A DNA stretch of 64,000 bases from Tessaracoccus flavescens (GCF_001998865.1 NZ_CP019607.1:2108001-2172000); one strand, 5' to 3'. Counted from the first letter of the stretch, positions 28,049 through 36,719 are shown. Numbers and translations are program-made. The notes: a model not told the origin generated them from the letters alone.

Positions 28049-30799
28049 TCAGCGGGTCGCCTGCTCCAGCAGTTCGAGGATGTGGCGGTACGGCTGGCCG
28101 GTCGCCTGGGTCATGCCGATCTCGCAGGTGCGGTTCACCGAGGCGTAGCCGTCGTAGTGGTGCCGGTTGATCTCGGCGGCCATGTCCTGGGTGGCGCTGG
28201 CCGTCAGTTCGGGGTGCAGCAGTCCGCGGTCGCCCGCGAACCCGCAGCACGACCAGGAGAGCGGCACCGAGACGTCGTCGCTGATAAACTGTGCGACCTC
28301 CATCAGGTCCTCGTTGATCCCGAGCCGCGTCGATGCGCAGGTCGGGTGCACCATGACCGAGTCGAGCGGCCGGGTGACGGTGAGCCGGGGGAGCAGTTCG
28401 TCGGCGGCGAACTCGATCACGTCGAGCACGGGCACGCGCCAGTGCCGGACCATCTCGGCCAGCGACTGGGTGCAGCTGCTCGCATCGGTGATGATCGGCA
28501 ACTGGTCGCGCATCACCACCTGGTCGCGCACCTTGCGGCGCATCACCTCGTAGCCCTCGCCGATGCCCTTTGCCGACCAGGGTGCCCCGCAGCACAGGTC
28601 CTCGACGTCCAGCATCGTCACCCGGATCTCGGCGCGCAGGCACAGCTCGCGGAAGGCCGCGAAGACGCCCTCGCCGGTCGTGCCGAACATCGTCTGGAGG
28701 CAGGAGGGGAAGTAGGCGGCGACCCCGGCGTGGCCCTTGTCGCGACGGCGGGGGCGACGGTGCACGTTCGATCCGCGAGGCAGTCGGGCGTCGTAGCGGG
28801 GGACCACCTCGGAGCCGAGGCGCCGACGGCCGAGGTCGGTGGCGGCGTTGGCGAGCGGTGCGGCCGCCTTCGCGAGCGTGAGCGCTGCCGAGCCCATCCG
28901 GGTGACGAGGCCCCAGGTGCGCGCCGCCTGGTTCCAGCCTGCCTTCTCGACGGCGCTGATGTTGTCGGAGCGCTGCCTGCGCACGAGCGTTCCGGTGTCG
29001 ATCCCGAGGGGGCACGCGACCGAACACATGCCGTCGACGGCGCACGTCTCGACCGCCTCGTACTCGTAGCTCTCGGCGATCTGCCTGAGCAGGTCGTGGT
29101 CGTCGCGGCGGGCGGCGATCTCGCGACGCAGCACGATCCGCTGGCGCGGCGTCAGCGTCAGGTCGCGGGAGGGGCAGCCAGCCTCGCAGTAGCCGCACTC
29201 GATGCACGCGTCGACCTCGGGTTCGACGGTCGGCATCAGCTTGAGGTTGAGCAGGTGCTCGTCGGGGTCGTCGGTGATGACGACGCCGGGGTTGAGCACG
29301 CCTCTCGGATCGAACAGGAACTTGATGGCGCGCATCACCTCGTACAGCTCGTCGCCGTACTGGGCCCGGACGAACGGCGCCATGGCCCTGCCTGTGCCGT
29401 GCTCCGCCTTCAGCACGCCGCCGCGGCGCAGCACCTGACGCACCAGGTCGCGGGTGAACTTGCGGTACCGCAGCAGGCCCTCCGGCTCGTCGAACCGCTC
29501 GCTGAGCAGGAAGTGAATGTTGCCGTCGCGGGCGTGGGCGAACAGCGGCACGTTCAGCACGCCGTAGTCGTGCTTGGCGAACAGGTCGTCGAGCGCCTGG
29601 CACATCTCGGCGAACCGGTCAAGGGGAACGCAGATGTCCTCGAGCAGCGTCGTGGTCCCCGACGCGCGGGCACCCGCGACCAGCGCATAGAGACCCCGGC
29701 GCAGCTCGATCAGCGAATTGCGCCGGTCGCGGTCGGTCGTCATGGCGATCAGGTCGATCACGTCGAGCCCGGCCAGCCTCTGCTCGGCCTCGGCGAGCCT
29801 CGCCTGCAGGGTCGCCTCATCGGTGTCGTGGAGTTCGACGAGCAGCGCCGCCTGCGTGGTCAGGTTGAGGGAGCGTAGCTGGGCGGGCGCCGTCGGCTGC
29901 CGCACGACGACGCGCAGGGACGCCACGTCCATCAGTTCGACCGACTCGAAGCCGCCCTCAACGAGCTCCGGTGCGGCCTTCGCGGCAGACGGCAGGTCGG
30001 GGAAGATGGCGAGCGCCGCGGCCGTGTGCCGGGCGAGGGGGACCGTGCGGAAGGTGGCCTCGGAGATGAAGCCGAGCGTCCCTTCGCTGCCGATCAGCAG
30101 GTGGGAGATGATGTCGACCGGCCGGTGGAAGTCGAGCAGGGCGTTGATGCCGTAGCCCATCGTGTTCTTGATCGAGAACAGGCGGCGGATCTCGGCCATG
30201 GCGTCGGGGTTGGTCCGCAGCCGCTTGCGCAGCATGTGCAGGCCGCCGGAGAGTTCCGGCTCGTCGAGGCGCAGCGTGATGTCTGCCGACGGGTCGGCGG
30301 TGTCGATGATCCGTCCGCTCGGCAGCACGAAGACCATCGACTCGACGGTGTGGTAGCTGCTCTGCTCGATGCCCGAGAGCATGCCGCTGGAGTTGTTGGC
30401 GAGGATCCCGCCGATGGTGCAGGCGATCGCGCTCGTGGGATCGGGGCCGAGGCGCCGGCCGTACCTGGCGAGTCGGGCGTTGACTGCAGCGAGCGTCACG
30501 CCGACTCCTACCCGGACGCGTTCGCCGTCGTCGAGCACCTCGAGCGTGCGGAAGTTGCTGCGGGTGTCGACCAGCGTCGAGTCGGTGACGCCCTGCCCGC
30601 ACAGGGAGGTGCCTCCTGAGCGGAAGGTCATCGGCTTGCGCCGCCGCCCAGCCTCACGCATCAGCGTCGCGACATCTTCGGCGGTTCCGGGAGTGACGAC
30701 CTCGGCCGGGGTGAGCAGGAAGTGGGAGGCGTCGTGGGCCATGGCGAGGCGCCTGATGGCGCGGTCGTCGCGCACGATGGAGTTCTGCGCGCTGCCCAT
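28049..30799 (-). CDS. FAD-binding and Fe-S-binding dehydrogenase (D-lactate dehydrogenase-like)
   Basis: A 916-residue fusion. Residues 1-260 are an FAD_binding_4 (PCMH) domain (MTFRSGGTSLCGQGV and TIGGILANNSSGM). Residues 260-530 are an FAD-oxidase C-terminal domain ending in KAEHGTGRAMAPFVRAQYG. A dicluster 4Fe-4S domain follows (CIECGYCEAGCPSRD, then CAVDGMCSVACPLGID). The C-terminus holds CCG-type cysteine motifs (DLCCGAPWSAKG and SWSCCGFAGDRG). This layout fits quinone-linked D-lactate (or D-2-hydroxyacid) dehydrogenases that donate electrons at the membrane. A TAGGCT box 6 nt before the ATG indicates a leaderless message. It converges with the hydrolase gene at a 4-bp gap. Confidence 0.87.
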   Translation of the reverse strand: MGSAQNSIVRDDRAIRRLAMAHDASHFLLTPAEVVTPGTAEDVATLMREAGRRRKPMTFRSGGTSLCGQGVTDSTLVDTRSNFRTLEVLDDGERVRVGVGVTLAAVNARLARYGRRLGPDPTSAIACTIGGILANNSSGMLSGIEQSSYHTVESMVFVLPSGRIIDTADPSADITLRLDEPELSGGLHMLRKRLRTNPDAMAEIRRLFSIKNTMGYGINALLDFHRPVDIISHLLIGSEGTLGFISEATFRTVPLARHTAAALAIFPDLPSAAKAAPELVEGGFESVELMDVASLRVVVRQPTAPAQLRSLNLTTQAALLVELHDTDEATLQARLAEAEQRLAGLDVIDLIAMTTDRDRRNSLIELRRGLYALVAGARASGTTTLLEDICVPLDRFAEMCQALDDLFAKHDYGVLNVPLFAHARDGNIHFLLSERFDEPEGLLRYRKFTRDLVRQVLRRGGVLKAEHGTGRAMAPFVRAQYGDELYEVMRAIKFLFDPRGVLNPGVVITDDPDEHLLNLKLMPTVEPEVDACIECGYCEAGCPSRDLTLTPRQRIVLRREIAARRDDHDLLRQIAESYEYEAVETCAVDGMCSVACPLGIDTGTLVRRQRSDNISAVEKAGWNQAARTWGLVTRMGSAALTLAKAAAPLANAATDLGRRRLGSEVVPRYDARLPRGSNVHRRPRRRDKGHAGVAAYFPSCLQTMFGTTGEGVFAAFRELCLRAEIRVTMLDVEDLCCGAPWSAKGIGEGYEVMRRKVRDQVVMRDQLPIITDASSCTQSLAEMVRHWRVPVLDVIEFAADELLPRLTVTRPLDSVMVHPTCASTRLGINEDLMEVAQFISDDVSVPLSWSCCGFAGDRGLLHPELTASATQDMAAEINRHHYDGYASVNRTCEIGMTQATGQPYRHILELLEQATR

Positions 30800-30805
30800 G
30801 GGGAA

Positions 30806-30811
30806 AGCCTA
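30806..30811 (-). promoter_or_regulatory. -10 box, leaderless promoter of the FAD/Fe-S dehydrogenase
   Basis: TAGGCT on the minus strand, 6 nt before the ATG at 30799. Confidence 0.6.
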
Positions 30812-30979
30812 CTCAGCGTCGGGCGCGAAGAGTGCCTCGTCACAGCGGGCGGACAGCGTCCCACTCGGGCGGGCAGGCTGTATCCCTCGGCGGCGTGCTG
30901 CCGGTCCCGTCCCGTGACCTGTCGGCTTCTCGACGGGTGGACGCGCGGGGAGGGGAGGCGCGACGTCGCCCAACCCTGC

Positions 30980-30985
30980 TAACCT
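30980..30985 (+). promoter_or_regulatory. -10 box of the tRNA-Gly gene
   Basis: TAACCT, 9 nt before the first base of the tRNA, fits the TAnnnT pattern used throughout the window. Confidence 0.45.
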
Positions 30986-30994
30986 GTGTTCCAC

Positions 30995-31065
30995 GCGGGC
31001 GTAGCTCAATGGCAGAGCGCTAGCTTCCCAAGCTCGATACGCGGGTTCGATTCCCGTCGCCCGCT
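30995..31065 (+). tRNA. tRNA-Gly (anticodon CCC)
   Basis: A 71-nt cloverleaf. The acceptor GCGGGCG pairs with CGCCCGC, the D arm is GCTC/GAGC, the anticodon loop TTCCCAA has CCC at 31027-31029, and the T arm is CGGGTTCGATTCCCG. CCA is not encoded (CGA follows the discriminator T). The anticodon stem CTAGC/GCTCG has one T-C mismatch (31021 with 31035), which is odd for a functional tRNA but tolerable. The 3' half is repeated at 32930-32968, marking it as an integration target. Confidence 0.93.
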
Positions 31066-31466
31066 CGACTGGCCTGACAAGGCCGAACGGCCCTCGACTA
31101 GGCCTAGTCGGTGATCCCGTGGAAGGCCAGACGTCCAATAGGGGTCCGTAGCGACCGTTTCATTCGTTGCACCGCACGCCCTGCGGGCCGCGTCGATGAC
31201 GCAGTAGTGGCCGCGCCCGCTGGGCCGCGGGGCTACTCTCGTCGGCGGTGGGCACTCGCGCGCTACATGGTCCTGCCGGATCCGCCACCGTCTACCGACT
31301 AGTTGCCGCCACCTCGCAGGCTTGCTCCTTACCATGCGCGTGTAGTTCCTCGTGCGGAGCCTTCTGGAGTACCCATCGCGGGGCGATACAGGTGCCCATG
31401 AGGTGATGCTCGGCAGCCAACGCTGAGGGTACTCAAACTGTCAGGCGTGCACTCTATGCTTGTGTG
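31066..31466. other. Gene-free leader of the tRNA-linked segment
   Basis: About 400 bp with no convincing gene. Reading frames on the minus strand here translate tRNA antisense and are spurious. Base composition is more mixed than in the flanks. The segment belongs to the region between the two tRNA copies and ends in the promoter of the NYN gene. Confidence 0.6.
31455..31460 (+). promoter_or_regulatory. -10 box, leaderless promoter of the NYN gene
   Basis: TATGCT, 6 nt before ATG 31467. This spacing favours ATG 31467 over the GTG at 31464. Confidence 0.6.
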
Positions 31467-32729
31467 ATGATCTCCGATGTGTCCGACCAACTCGTACCAT
31501 GCGCTGTTGTCGTCGACCACCGAAACCTTGTGGGGCAGGCTAGGCGTGTGTTCGGTCGCCCTCATACCCTCAGCCTGCCTGGACTGGGCGTGGCGCTTGC
31601 CCGATATGGCCTCAGGCCGGTCGACGTGCGCGTCGGGATGGCGACGAGGGTGCTGCAAGAGAAATGCTCCAATCAGGTGCACTCCATGCTTGGGAGGAAC
31701 CGAGAGCTAGCCGAGCAGTACCGCCAAGGTGGAGCGCAGGTACTCGAGGGGTATCTGGTTGAGCGGGCAAAGGGACCCGAGGAGAAGCAAGTCGACGTTC
31801 TGTGCGCTCTGGCCGTGGCCGACATCGCTGACCGCATTCAGGACGGGAGTGCTGAAGCGCGCTGCATCGTAACCCTCTCGGAGGATGCGGACTTTGTGCC
31901 CTCCTACGACTTCGCCGCGACCCGAGGGGTTTCGGTCTACGCGGCCTCAGTCGACCGCGTGCATGAGAGGTCCCTGACTTCGTGGATCCTCTTGGACGAA
32001 GTGGCCATGGCTGACATCACGCCGCCTGGTGGGAGATTCCGTGGCAAGGAGTTGCGCGCGTGGATCGCCAAGGTATCGCTAGAAGGGTCTCAGATCGCTG
32101 GGCAGTGGGCAGCAGGCTACCGCTCAGGGGCCGCTGTCGAGATGGTGCGAAACAACGGCGCCGTAGGAAGCTGGGTACCTGGCAGGGCTGTTAACCGTGG
32201 CGAGAAGGTGAGCCTCTACGCGAATGGAGTCCGTCCAGATCCCACGAACGAGTCGTTCCCTAACCTGGTCCTGGCCGAGGAGCCAGTCGACGGTACCTTC
32301 CCGGGTGTCGTGGAGGGAACGGTGAGCTACTGGACCCATCAGACACGCGTCCGAGTGGAGTTGGAGGGCGGTCAGGTTTTCGCCTCCTGGGCGCCGCCTG
32401 GCAGTTACTTGCCTGGACAGCGCGTTGCGGTGCAGACGTCGGGCTCAAGACCCTTCCTTGTCGGCGAACTCGAGAAGCCCGCGGTCCCGACCTCCTGGCA
32501 AGGGTCTAGGAGTCTGCGCACTCTCGTTCAGGTCGTGCGCTCAGCTGGTCCGGCCTGGGTAATTGGGAGAGACCTTGCCTCAGGCCAGGAAGTTGCGCTG
32601 GCGCGCAAGAACTATGAGCCAGCAGTCGGTGACATTGTGTACGCCGTGCTCGTCGGCGAGCATCCAACATGGGAGCTACCGACTCTGTTCCCACTCACGA
32701 CATCGCTTCAACAAAAACTGAGTATCTGA
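31467..32729 (+). CDS. NYN-domain (PIN-like) nuclease with C-terminal beta-rich repeats
   Basis: A 420-residue protein. Residues 10-170 form a NYN domain, a PIN-fold RNase. Acidic metal-binding positions are seen in CAVVVDHRNL, EEKQVDVLCALAVADIADRI and LSEDADFVPSYDFA. The remaining 240 residues contain three loosely similar beta-rich segments (near KVSLEGSQIAGQW, TRVRVELEGGQVFASWAPPG and ARKNYEPAVGDIVYAVLVGE) that resemble small OB/S1-like barrels and may bind RNA. It is the only gene between tRNA-Gly and its partial copy. Composition is less GC-rich than its neighbours (37 of 60 in 31861-31920). A role in RNA decay or defence is possible but unproven. Confidence 0.75.
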   Translation: MISDVSDQLVPCAVVVDHRNLVGQARRVFGRPHTLSLPGLGVALARYGLRPVDVRVGMATRVLQEKCSNQVHSMLGRNRELAEQYRQGGAQVLEGYLVERAKGPEEKQVDVLCALAVADIADRIQDGSAEARCIVTLSEDADFVPSYDFAATRGVSVYAASVDRVHERSLTSWILLDEVAMADITPPGGRFRGKELRAWIAKVSLEGSQIAGQWAAGYRSGAAVEMVRNNGAVGSWVPGRAVNRGEKVSLYANGVRPDPTNESFPNLVLAEEPVDGTFPGVVEGTVSYWTHQTRVRVELEGGQVFASWAPPGSYLPGQRVAVQTSGSRPFLVGELEKPAVPTSWQGSRSLRTLVQVVRSAGPAWVIGRDLASGQEVALARKNYEPAVGDIVYAVLVGEHPTWELPTLFPLTTSLQQKLSI

Positions 32730-32830
32730 TTATCTCTTCGAGTTGAAAACTGAGCCTGTTTGCATGCAAGATAGTTGTGCGCACGGAAACGTGACGCAAC
32801 TAGCTGCACCGGACGTATGGGCCGGGAAGC

Positions 32831-32856
32831 AACGGGCCAGCCTACGGCTGGCCTGT
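32831..32856 (+). terminator. Hairpin downstream of the NYN gene
   Basis: AACGGGCCAGCC and GGCTGGCCTGTT pair at 11 of 12 positions around a short loop, followed by GTCATTTCTG. It is a plausible intrinsic terminator despite the short T-run and its distance from the gene. Confidence 0.5.
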
Positions 32857-32929
32857 TGTCATTTCTGACACGCCGACGCAGCCCCGCGATGAGCTATGAC
32901 GTTGTGCGAGCCAGGCCTTCCCAAGCCGT

Positions 32930-32968
32930 GGTTCCCAAGCTCGATGGGCGGGTTCGTCGCCCGCTCCA
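32930..32968 (+). repeat. Partial tRNA-Gly copy (candidate attR)
   Basis: Repeats the tRNA from the anticodon loop to the 3' end. TTCCCAAGCTCGAT, CGGGTTCG and TCGCCCGCTC are identical, with two mismatches and a 7-nt gap in the T arm. It lies on the same strand and downstream of the intact tRNA, the layout left by integrases that use tRNA 3' ends. The copy here ends in CTCCA. A second TTCCCAAGC lies just upstream (32918-32926). Confidence 0.75.
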
Positions 32969-33131
32969 CTGATCCCCGGATCGACGCCCCGTGGCCCGCC
33001 TGCGGGACGTTCTTGTTTGTCGGGAGGCCTTCGGCCAGCGGCGAACCAACTTTGGTATCCGATCACCCCCGAGGCCTTTTGCCCTCGATGGGCGCGTGGA
33101 AGAATCGCTCCAACCGTCGAGGGGAGCCGTC

Positions 33132-33434
33132 ATGGGCCTGTTGGATTCGCTGCTGATCAGCATCTCGGTCGTCGGGGTCGCCACCCTGATCGCCATCCCC
33201 AAGCGACGCTCGGCCCGGGTCATCGCCACCCTGCTCACCCTGGCCTCGTTCCTCGCTGCGATGCGCTGGGAGGCGACGCTCGACGAGGCGGTGCCCCAGT
33301 TGACCAGTTTCGCCGTCGCCGCCGTCGCGCTCGGGCAACTGGCCCAGCTGTGCGTCGAGGTCTACAACAGGTTCGCGGTGAGACCCCTCGAGCAGGCCGA
33401 GGGGGAGCGCTCTCCAGACGTGGAAACCGTCTGA
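33132..33434 (+). CDS. Small membrane protein
   Basis: A 100-residue protein not assigned to a family. Three hydrophobic segments are visible (LLDSLLISISVVGVATLIAI; ARVIATLLTLASFLAAM; LTSFAVAAVALGQLAQLCV), followed by a polar acidic tail. The ATG at 33132 follows a GAGGGGAG ribosome site. The long frame upstream has no conserved content. Function is unknown. Confidence 0.55.
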   Translation: MGLLDSLLISISVVGVATLIAIPKRRSARVIATLLTLASFLAAMRWEATLDEAVPQLTSFAVAAVALGQLAQLCVEVYNRFAVRPLEQAEGERSPDVETV

Positions 33435-33548
33435 CAAGGGGCTTCGGAAACTACATCGGAGAAGTCTCGAGAAGGGCTTCCGGACGCGCGCCCGCGCCCG
33501 CTAGCATCGTTTCGTCCAGCAGCGTCCTTGGAGGGAGACGGGAACCGC

Positions 33549-33812
33549 ATGAACGTGAATCCGTTGGTCCTGCACCGTGTGGGCACGCTCATGGTCCTAC
33601 TCCTGATCGGCCTCACCGCCATCCTGTTCATCGCGGGCTCCGACTACTCGTGGCTCGGCATGGGCGCCACAGGGCTCGCGCTGCTGGCCTGGGCCCTCGT
33701 CGACCTGGAGTTCGGCTCCCGACGGCGCGCGGTCATGGCAGCGCTCGGGGTCGCCCTCTCACTGTTCGGTCTGCTTCCCTGGTTCGATCTGCTCAGCGCC
33801 CACGCAGCCTGA
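33549..33812 (+). CDS. Small membrane protein with three hydrophobic segments
   Basis: An 87-residue protein with helices near LMVLLLIGLTAILFIAG, LGMGATGLALLAWALVDL and AVMAALGVALSLFGLLPW, and a short basic loop FGSRRRA between the last two. GGAGGGAG lies 15-20 nt upstream and a TAGCAT box further up. No family was recognised. It may be transcribed with the preceding small membrane protein. Confidence 0.55.
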   Translation: MNVNPLVLHRVGTLMVLLLIGLTAILFIAGSDYSWLGMGATGLALLAWALVDLEFGSRRRAVMAALGVALSLFGLLPWFDLLSAHAA

Positions 33813-33861
33813 TCGCCGCCCGTTGCTAGGGTGAGGCCCAAGCGCCGAGCGAGGGGGGCAG

Positions 33862-34875
33862 ATGGCGGGCTACGACCTGTCGAACCGACTGGTGATCGGC
33901 ATCGCCTCCAGCGCGCTGTTCAACCTTGACGAGTCGGGGCGTGTGTTCAACGAGCAGGGCCCGGCCGCCTACCTCGCCTACCAGCGCGAGCATCTCGACG
34001 ACACCCTCCGGCCAGGCGTTGCCTACCCGTTCGTGCGACGGCTGCTCAGCCTCAACGACCTCAGCGCCGACCCGGACGATCCGCTCGTCGAGGTGATCGT
34101 CCTGTCCCGCAACAGCCCCGAGACCGGCCTGCGCGTGATGCGCTCCATCGCAGCCCATGAGTTGCCGATCACCCGGGCGATCTTCACGGAGGGCCGCGCA
34201 CCGTTTCCGTACATGGAGCCGCTCAACATGGCGCTGTTCCTCTCCGCGGACGCCGCCGACGTGAGGCAGGCCGTCGAGAACGGGCTGCCCGCCGGCCATG
34301 TGCAGGAGTCACCGGGCCTCGATGACGACCCGCTCGACCGCGGGCTCCGGGTGGCCTTCGACTTCGACTCCGTGCTCGCCGACGACGCCTCCGAGCAGGT
34401 CTACGCCTCGGGTGGACTGCACCGCTTCCAGGAGCACGAACTCGCAAACCAGAACCTCGCCCACGAGCCGGGTCCGCTGCGGGAACTGCTGCGCAGGCTC
34501 AACCAGATCCAGGCGGAGGAGGAGAGGCGCCGCGAAGATCTGCCGGGCTACCGGATGCGCCTGCGCGTCTCGGTGGTCACCGCGCGCAGCGCGCCGGCCC
34601 ATGAACGCGCGCTGTGGTCGCTGCGGGAGTGGGGGCTGCGCGTGAACGACGCCTTCTTTCTTGGCGGGATCGCCAAGGGGCCCATCCTCGAGACGCTGCG
34701 CCCCCACATCTTCTTCGACGATCAGCAGCTGCACCTGACCTCCGAGTCGGTGCCAAGCGTCCACATCCCCTTCGGCGTGCGCAACGCCGAGCCCAGGCCA
34801 GGCCGAGGCGGGCCGCCGACGTCGAGGACTCCGCCGCCGTCTGACACCACGATGCAACACACTTGGCTCCCATGA
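33862..34875 (+). CDS. Cytosolic 5'-nucleotidase (cN-I type)
   Basis: A 337-residue protein of the 5'-nucleotidase family that includes eukaryotic cN-I and hydrolyses nucleoside monophosphates. The N-terminal LVIGIASSALFNLDESGRVF is characteristic. The HAD-like core has VAFDFDSVLADDASEQVY (about residues 167-184), VSVVTARSAPAHERAL and a C-terminal HIFFDDQQLHL, where the acidic pair binds magnesium. The last 25 residues are Pro/Arg-rich and variable. It overlaps the next gene by 4 bp (ATGA), implying joint function. A TAGGGT box and GAGGGGGGC precede the ATG. Confidence 0.8.
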   Translation: MAGYDLSNRLVIGIASSALFNLDESGRVFNEQGPAAYLAYQREHLDDTLRPGVAYPFVRRLLSLNDLSADPDDPLVEVIVLSRNSPETGLRVMRSIAAHELPITRAIFTEGRAPFPYMEPLNMALFLSADAADVRQAVENGLPAGHVQESPGLDDDPLDRGLRVAFDFDSVLADDASEQVYASGGLHRFQEHELANQNLAHEPGPLRELLRRLNQIQAEEERRREDLPGYRMRLRVSVVTARSAPAHERALWSLREWGLRVNDAFFLGGIAKGPILETLRPHIFFDDQQLHLTSESVPSVHIPFGVRNAEPRPGRGGPPTSRTPPPSDTTMQHTWLP

Positions 34876-36458
34876 GCGACTACCACGACGAGGCCGTCCC
34901 CCGCAGCTTCTTCCGCAGCGAGTACGCCCAGGACGAACTGGTGCGCCAGACGGTCAACGACCAGGCCCGCGCGCTGAGCGCCATGGGCCGCGACGCGTCC
35001 CGGATGCGCAAGCAGCTCGAGAACATCACCGGTAACGTCGAGCGGCGCCTCGGCAACCTGACGAGGGCCTTCTACGCCTTCGTCGAACTCGACGCCATCC
35101 GTGCCCAGTTGGCAGCCTTCCCCGACAACGCGAAGGCGCGCCGCTTCGCCGCGCTCGACCTCGAGGAACTGATGGCAGGCCGACGGCCAGAGCCCCGGCC
35201 CGACGTTCCCGGCTACTGGCTGCCCGCGGCCGTCGCCGCGCTCGGCCCCGACGGCGAGGTCGATCCTGAGAGGGCGGCCATCGCCATGGAGCGGGGCGAC
35301 GACGCCGAGATCTTTCTGGTCGCGGCCCAGGCGCTGCTCGGGCACCGCGCCGACCTCGTCCCGCGCCTGCTCCCGCTGCTCGACAGCCCCCGGTGGAGAC
35401 CTGTCCAGGCGAAGCTGTGGACCGCCGTCCTCCAGGGTGCGTTCGGTCAGGACGCGCTCGCCCGGCTCGAGCCGATCCTGCGCAGCCGCCTGGCGCAGAC
35501 CGACACCGACGCCTGGAAGGCCTGGGTGGGTGCACAGTCCACCGTGGCACGGCGTCAGGAGAACGCCGTCATGCTCGAGTGGGTGGAGGGACAGCTCTCG
35601 CCGCTGACCGCCGACCCCGCGGGTCCCGACCATGCGGCCTGGGGACTTGCCATGCGAGAGTCGGCTGACGAGGACGCCGCCCCCGCCGTCACCTACAGCA
35701 CCGACGACCCAGCAAGGGCCGACGCCGTCCAACGCGCGACGCTCGGCGAGATCATCTCGCTGAGCATCGAGAGTGGAGACCGCGGCGAGCGGGACCTGCT
35801 GGAACGCGCAGAGCAGCTGCGCAGACAGATCGCCGATCCGGATGCGCCGGCACCCGAGGCGACGGACGAGGTCGAGGAGGGGCTGGACCCCCTTCAGCTG
35901 ATCCGCGCCTCTGCGATGGACCCCACCGTCAGCCTGCGCGACCGGCGCCTGCTGTGGAAGGTGATGCTCGATCAGCTGCGTCCGTGGCTCGACGAACTGA
36001 CCGCCTCGGCCGAGCCGAGTGCCAAGGAGGTCGCCGTCGTCGGCATTTCCGGCCTCACCGCCACAGCCGACGGCCTCGACGAGGCGCAGGTCAGGGCAAA
36101 GGCACGCGAGATCTCCCGCGAGGCGGAGCAGGACCTGGACAAGTCGACCTACGCCAAGCCGGTCATGATCGCAGGCATCGCGCTCGTGGTGGCAGGCTTC
36201 GCGCTCTCGGCGGCGTCGGCCTGGTTCCTGGCGCTCGTCGTGCTCGGCTTCGTCCTTGGCTACTGGGGCTACATGCTGCTGACGACCCGCAAGGAGGTCA
36301 AGGCGAGGCAGGAGCGCCAGCTCGCAGATCTCGACCGCAACGTCGCGTCGGCGATCGACCAGTCCAAGCGCGACCTCGACCGGGAGGTCAAGCACTGGAG
36401 CGAGACACAGGAGGGGCTCACCCGAGTGGAGGCGGCCATCGCCCAGGCTGGGATCTGA
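34872..36458 (+). CDS. Helical membrane protein of unknown function
   Basis: A 528-residue protein with no recognised family. The N-terminal 70 residues look like a coiled coil (QARALSAMGRDASRMRKQLE). Residues 95-330 are helical and repeat-poor. Two adjacent membrane helices lie at about 430-475 (KPVMIAGIALVVAGFALSAA; WFLALVVLGFVLGYWGYML), followed by a coiled-coil tail (KEVKARQERQLADLDRNVAS). Both large domains should face the cytoplasm. ATG 34872 is set by the ATGA overlap with the nucleotidase stop. The upstream TTG alternative adds three residues. Confidence 0.6.
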   Translation: MSDYHDEAVPRSFFRSEYAQDELVRQTVNDQARALSAMGRDASRMRKQLENITGNVERRLGNLTRAFYAFVELDAIRAQLAAFPDNAKARRFAALDLEELMAGRRPEPRPDVPGYWLPAAVAALGPDGEVDPERAAIAMERGDDAEIFLVAAQALLGHRADLVPRLLPLLDSPRWRPVQAKLWTAVLQGAFGQDALARLEPILRSRLAQTDTDAWKAWVGAQSTVARRQENAVMLEWVEGQLSPLTADPAGPDHAAWGLAMRESADEDAAPAVTYSTDDPARADAVQRATLGEIISLSIESGDRGERDLLERAEQLRRQIADPDAPAPEATDEVEEGLDPLQLIRASAMDPTVSLRDRRLLWKVMLDQLRPWLDELTASAEPSAKEVAVVGISGLTATADGLDEAQVRAKAREISREAEQDLDKSTYAKPVMIAGIALVVAGFALSAASAWFLALVVLGFVLGYWGYMLLTTRKEVKARQERQLADLDRNVASAIDQSKRDLDREVKHWSETQEGLTRVEAAIAQAGI

Positions 36459-36504
36459 CCGAGGCCCCGACCGGCTCCGGCCCGGGGTGATCCGGCGCAG
36501 CGAA

Positions 36505-36531
36505 GCCCGTCATGACGGCCCGGGACGAATG
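36505..36531. repeat. CATGACGGC repeat, copy 3 (diverged)
   Basis: GCCCGTCATGACGGCCCGGG matches copy 1 over CCCGTCATGACGGC, then diverges. Like copies 1 and 2 it sits at a gene 3' end. Confidence 0.45.
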
Positions 36532-36719
36532 GGGGAGCAGCCCGGCTGGAGACGGCCATCGGCGGTTGGGCAGGTGAAGCTCTTGGGCGGTTGGGTGCGC
36601 CCGGCCGCGGCTCCGACCGACGGCCGGGGACGGCCTCCGCAGAGGGGTCGGGTCGCGATAGGTGCCCGAGCCGAGGGATGCCCGACGATCAGACCGTGGT
36701 CTTCGACCGTGCCGTCACC

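Larger units (their letters stand above)
32730..33131. other. Gene-free interval with AT-rich tail, hairpin and tRNA remnant
   Basis: About 400 bp. It starts AT-rich (23 G/C in 32701-32760, which includes the end of the NYN gene), holds a hairpin at 32831-32856 and the tRNA 3' copy at 32930-32968, then returns to high GC. No ORF with coding character was seen. Confidence 0.6.

Noticed and set aside
30809..31335. ORFs on the minus strand across the tRNA (containing ATGIEPAYRAWEAS and GRRESNPRIELGKLALCH)
   Set aside because: These are well-known spurious translations of tRNA-Gly antisense frames, not proteins.
32842..33066. Minus-strand ORF with EPAHRAWEPRLG
   Set aside because: Same artefact, produced by the partial tRNA copy. 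It is useful only as support for the tRNA remnant.
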